Below, piece after piece: positions 62,166 to 64,000 of a stretch of DNA of 64,000 nucleotides. Both the position numbers and the translations under genes were made by a program. The notes below the pieces were generated by a model, which saw nothing but the letters and a program-made list of their open reading frames with translations, made no database searches and was not told the origin of the DNA. This DNA comes from Nitrospira sp. (lineage in GTDB: Bacteria; Nitrospirota; Nitrospiria; Nitrospirales; Nitrospiraceae). Numbering within the stretch: position 1 is the stretch's first letter; every line of letters starts with the position of its first letter. Location: positions 116,687 to 180,686 of the forward strand of contig JAFEBH010000020.1 in NCBI GenBank assembly GCA_018242765.1, written 5' to 3'.

Positions 62166-62822
62166 ATGATCGTATCGGCTCGACTTATGAGTATTGTATT
62201 TGTGGGCTTCCTGGGATGTTCAAGTGCGATTCTGACTGACTCGCTCAAAGCCCAAGGAATTGAAGGCTTGGAGGCGGCGCAAAATACTCAACCGGCACCG
62301 ATGAATATGTCCCCTGAAGAAGCACGCAAGCATTTTTTCAACTGCCCAGGCGGGCCTTCCACTCAATTTCACCTAGGCGGGAAGGTGAAAAACCCAAGGA
62401 CGTTCTCCCTTGATACGCTTCGAGGCCAACCGACACAGACCACCGTCTGGGCGTTTTATCGTTCAGGTGCCAGCTCGACAGGCTTCGAAACTGGCGAATG
62501 GACCGGCACCTTGCTCTATGACTTACTACAGCAGGCTCAAATCATGTTGAATGCCGGGATAAAAAGCGATCTGAACCGCAAGGTGATCCTCGTGACCGGG
62601 AGCGATTGTTATCAGCAAGCCTTTTCCATGGGAGAACTCGTACCGGCAATCGGCGGGCAACACCAAGTCACTGTGGCCTATGCTAAGGACGGTGTGCTCT
62701 TATCATCCGACGGGTTCGCACGGATCATCAATCCCGGTGACAAGTCCGGAGCGCGCAATGTTTCAAACATCATTCGCATCCAGGTGATCGATCCACCGTT
62801 GCCGCATCAGGCACCCAACTGA
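62166..62822 (+). CDS. Exported SUOX-fold (molybdopterin-binding-domain-like) protein
   Basis: The 218-aa protein begins with a hydrophobic signal (about 5-20, possibly a lipoprotein with Cys18). The mature part, from about 70, resembles the oxidoreductase molybdopterin-binding fold: FHLGGKVKNPRTFSLDTLRG, EWTGTLLYDLLQQA and ARNVSNIIRIQVID. The cysteine that coordinates molybdenum in sulfite-oxidase enzymes is not evident, so it is probably non-catalytic. AAGGAG precedes the ATG. Confidence 0.75.
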   Translation: MIVSARLMSIVFVGFLGCSSAILTDSLKAQGIEGLEAAQNTQPAPMNMSPEEARKHFFNCPGGPSTQFHLGGKVKNPRTFSLDTLRGQPTQTTVWAFYRSGASSTGFETGEWTGTLLYDLLQQAQIMLNAGIKSDLNRKVILVTGSDCYQQAFSMGELVPAIGGQHQVTVAYAKDGVLLSSDGFARIINPGDKSGARNVSNIIRIQVIDPPLPHQAPN

Positions 62823-62870
62823 GATCATGAATTGTCCTTGGTAGACATCGATAGAGCATACCTACTCATT

Positions 62871-63440
62871 ATGACAACATCACGGATTGCACTATGGCTC
62901 TCTGTCGGTTTCGGCATCCTATCGTACCTGCCGCCGGTGTCTCTGGCGCCGGCGCAGGATACGGCGCCGAGTGAACCCCGTACAGAGATGAGGCACCCAA
63001 CCAATGCACACTGTCGAGTGTCGGACGACAGTCCATTCGAGAACATTCAAATTGAAACGTCCGATATTCATCTTCATGAACAGTTGTTCGAGTCCGTGCT
63101 CCATGCCGCCCTCGTGCAGTCGTTGGACCATCCGCAAACTGATCACATTCGAGCCTATTGCTATCGCCAAGTACTGGTCGTCATCCGTCAAGATCTCCGC
63201 ACGCCCCGTCCAACCGGCTGGGTGCAAGTGAACTTTGTAGTGAGCGATGTGGCTGCATTGCAATAGGAACTGGAAGCAACGGCTCGTACCGCCTTCGCGA
63301 CGATTGATGCCGAAATACGTGACAAGATTGTTCGATTTCGATTGAAGCTTGGCGTGATGCGCAACCATCGAAAGGTCGATCGTTTAGAAGTCTACGGACC
63401 GGAGGGATTCTTACTAGGATTCGACCAACTACAACAATAA
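62871..63440 (+). pseudogene. Exported hypothetical protein interrupted by in-frame TAG
   Basis: A signal peptide (TTSRIALWLSVGFGILSYLPPVSLAPA) and a mature part rich in acidic and His residues are encoded up to TAG at 63264-63266 (131 aa). The same frame continues for 57 more sense codons to TAA at 63438-63440, with protein-like composition (ELEATARTAFATIDAEIRDKIVRF...VYGPEGFLLGFDQLQQ). This suggests a 189-codon gene with one amber codon. The function is not recognised. A TTG at 62832 could be an earlier start. Confidence 0.6.
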
Positions 63441-63516
63441 CCACCAAGCGGCTAAATCAGAAAGGCCTGCAATCGGATGTGCCCTCCCATTGCAAGGCCT
63501 TTGCATCCGAAGGAGT

Positions 63517-63909
63517 ATGACGAAAAAGACGATGGGCGATGTCCTGACAGCTCGGGAAGCGGCACGCTATGTTCGGCTGACCTTGCCGACATTCTACCGA
63601 TATATTTGGGAAGGTAGAATTGAAGCGCCCAAGATCGGGCGACGATATCGCTTTACAAAAACCTTGCTGGACCGGTGGTTGGGCAAAAAAACCTCAGGTG
63701 CCGATGATGTCAGTGGTCGAAACAAGCTCGTCGGGCGTGTGACGGCGATCAAACGAGACGCGATCATGGCGCAAGTCGACGTCGACATCGGCTCTCATAA
63801 GGTCACCGCCATGATCACTCGTGATGCGCTGGACGAACTTGGGCTCCGCATCGGGGATACCGCGATTGCCTTGGTCAAAGCGACTGAAGTCATGATCATA
63901 AAAGACTAA
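63517..63909 (+). CDS. HTH-TOBE molybdate-responsive regulator-like protein
   Basis: The 130-aa protein joins an excisionase-type winged helix (LTAREAARYVRLTLPTFYRYIWEGRIEAPKIGRRYRFTKTLLDRWL, about 7-52) to a Mop/TOBE domain (NKLVGRVTAIKRDAIMAQVDVDIGSHKVTAMITRDALDELGLRIGDTAIALVKATEVMI, about 67-127). It probably binds molybdate and DNA. GAAGGAG lies almost against the ATG at 63517; starts at 63490 (TTG) or 63532 (ATG) are possible. It closes the molybdate locus. Confidence 0.82.
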   Translation: MTKKTMGDVLTAREAARYVRLTLPTFYRYIWEGRIEAPKIGRRYRFTKTLLDRWLGKKTSGADDVSGRNKLVGRVTAIKRDAIMAQVDVDIGSHKVTAMITRDALDELGLRIGDTAIALVKATEVMIIKD

Positions 63910-64000
63910 ACTGCTCCATCGATCGACCACCCACCACCCTTTAAATCTCAGCCTTTTCCCACTGAGCAATCTTATACGGACTATAGCTAAGCCTATAGTT
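63910..64000. other. Window end, no feature seen
   Basis: No coding sequence or control element was recognised in the last 91 bp. Confidence 0.4.

Overview
The window reads as chromosomal DNA from a Nitrospira-like bacterium (phylum Nitrospirota). This assignment is inference from gene content: a copper nitrite reductase beside a periplasmic truncated haemoglobin, a giant multicopper oxidase cluster, the house-keeping gene order and a moderately high GC content. No rRNA, tRNA, CRISPR array or complete insertion sequence was seen, and almost every gene is ordinary and intact.

Layout. 1-12 kb is mixed metabolism: mrp with a Rieske ferredoxin, an acyl desaturase, bifunctional proline utilisation protein, an SDR with bioD, thiE in a minus-strand run with an SRPBCC-like protein and a DGQHR (DndB-like) protein, then queG. 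12-29.4 kb is the most distinctive part. On the plus strand lie nirK, a truncated haemoglobin, a cytochrome c and a sigma-54 activator. On the minus strand lie a small coiled-coil gene and a five-gene operon (551-aa secreted protein, ~2285-aa multicopper oxidase, beta-propeller protein, Sco copper chaperone, cytochrome c/periplasmic-binding fusion). 29.7-48.8 kb is house-keeping: mutS2, gap-pgk-tpiA-secG, ilvE, a PilZ protein, rplU-rpmA-obgE-proB-nadD-rsfS-lapAB fusion, bioB, a TPR protein, galE, trmL and a YdjM-like membrane protein. 48.9-56 kb is a minus-strand sulfate uptake operon (DUF2292 gene, porin, sbp, DUF2325, racemase, cysT, cysW, cysA). A divergent HTH/substrate-binding regulator separates it from the molybdate operon at 57.4-63.9 kb (porin, modA, modB, modC, a TOBE protein, an SUOX-fold protein, an HTH-TOBE regulator).

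The main discovery candidate is a sigma-54 regulon inside 11.9-29.7 kb. Three promoters of GG-N10-GC type lie upstream of nirK (+), the small coiled-coil gene (-) and the giant oxidase operon (-). Each has, about 100-150 bp further upstream, a tandem pair of 16-bp imperfect palindromes of form GWATC-N6-GATWC, spaced 21-23 bp apart. A single sigma-54 activator gene sits among them and is the obvious candidate regulator. The output would be a periplasmic copper redox system: nitrite reductase, haemoglobin, giant multicopper oxidase (family members oxidise Mn(II) or other metals), Sco copper delivery, and cytochrome c partners.

Secondary points of interest are two genes behind modABC that are each interrupted by one in-frame stop codon (TGA at 61833, TAG at 63264), rsfS lacking a conventional start codon beneath a perfect Shine-Dalgarno sequence, three heptad-repeat inverted elements at gene starts, and a LapA-LapB fusion.
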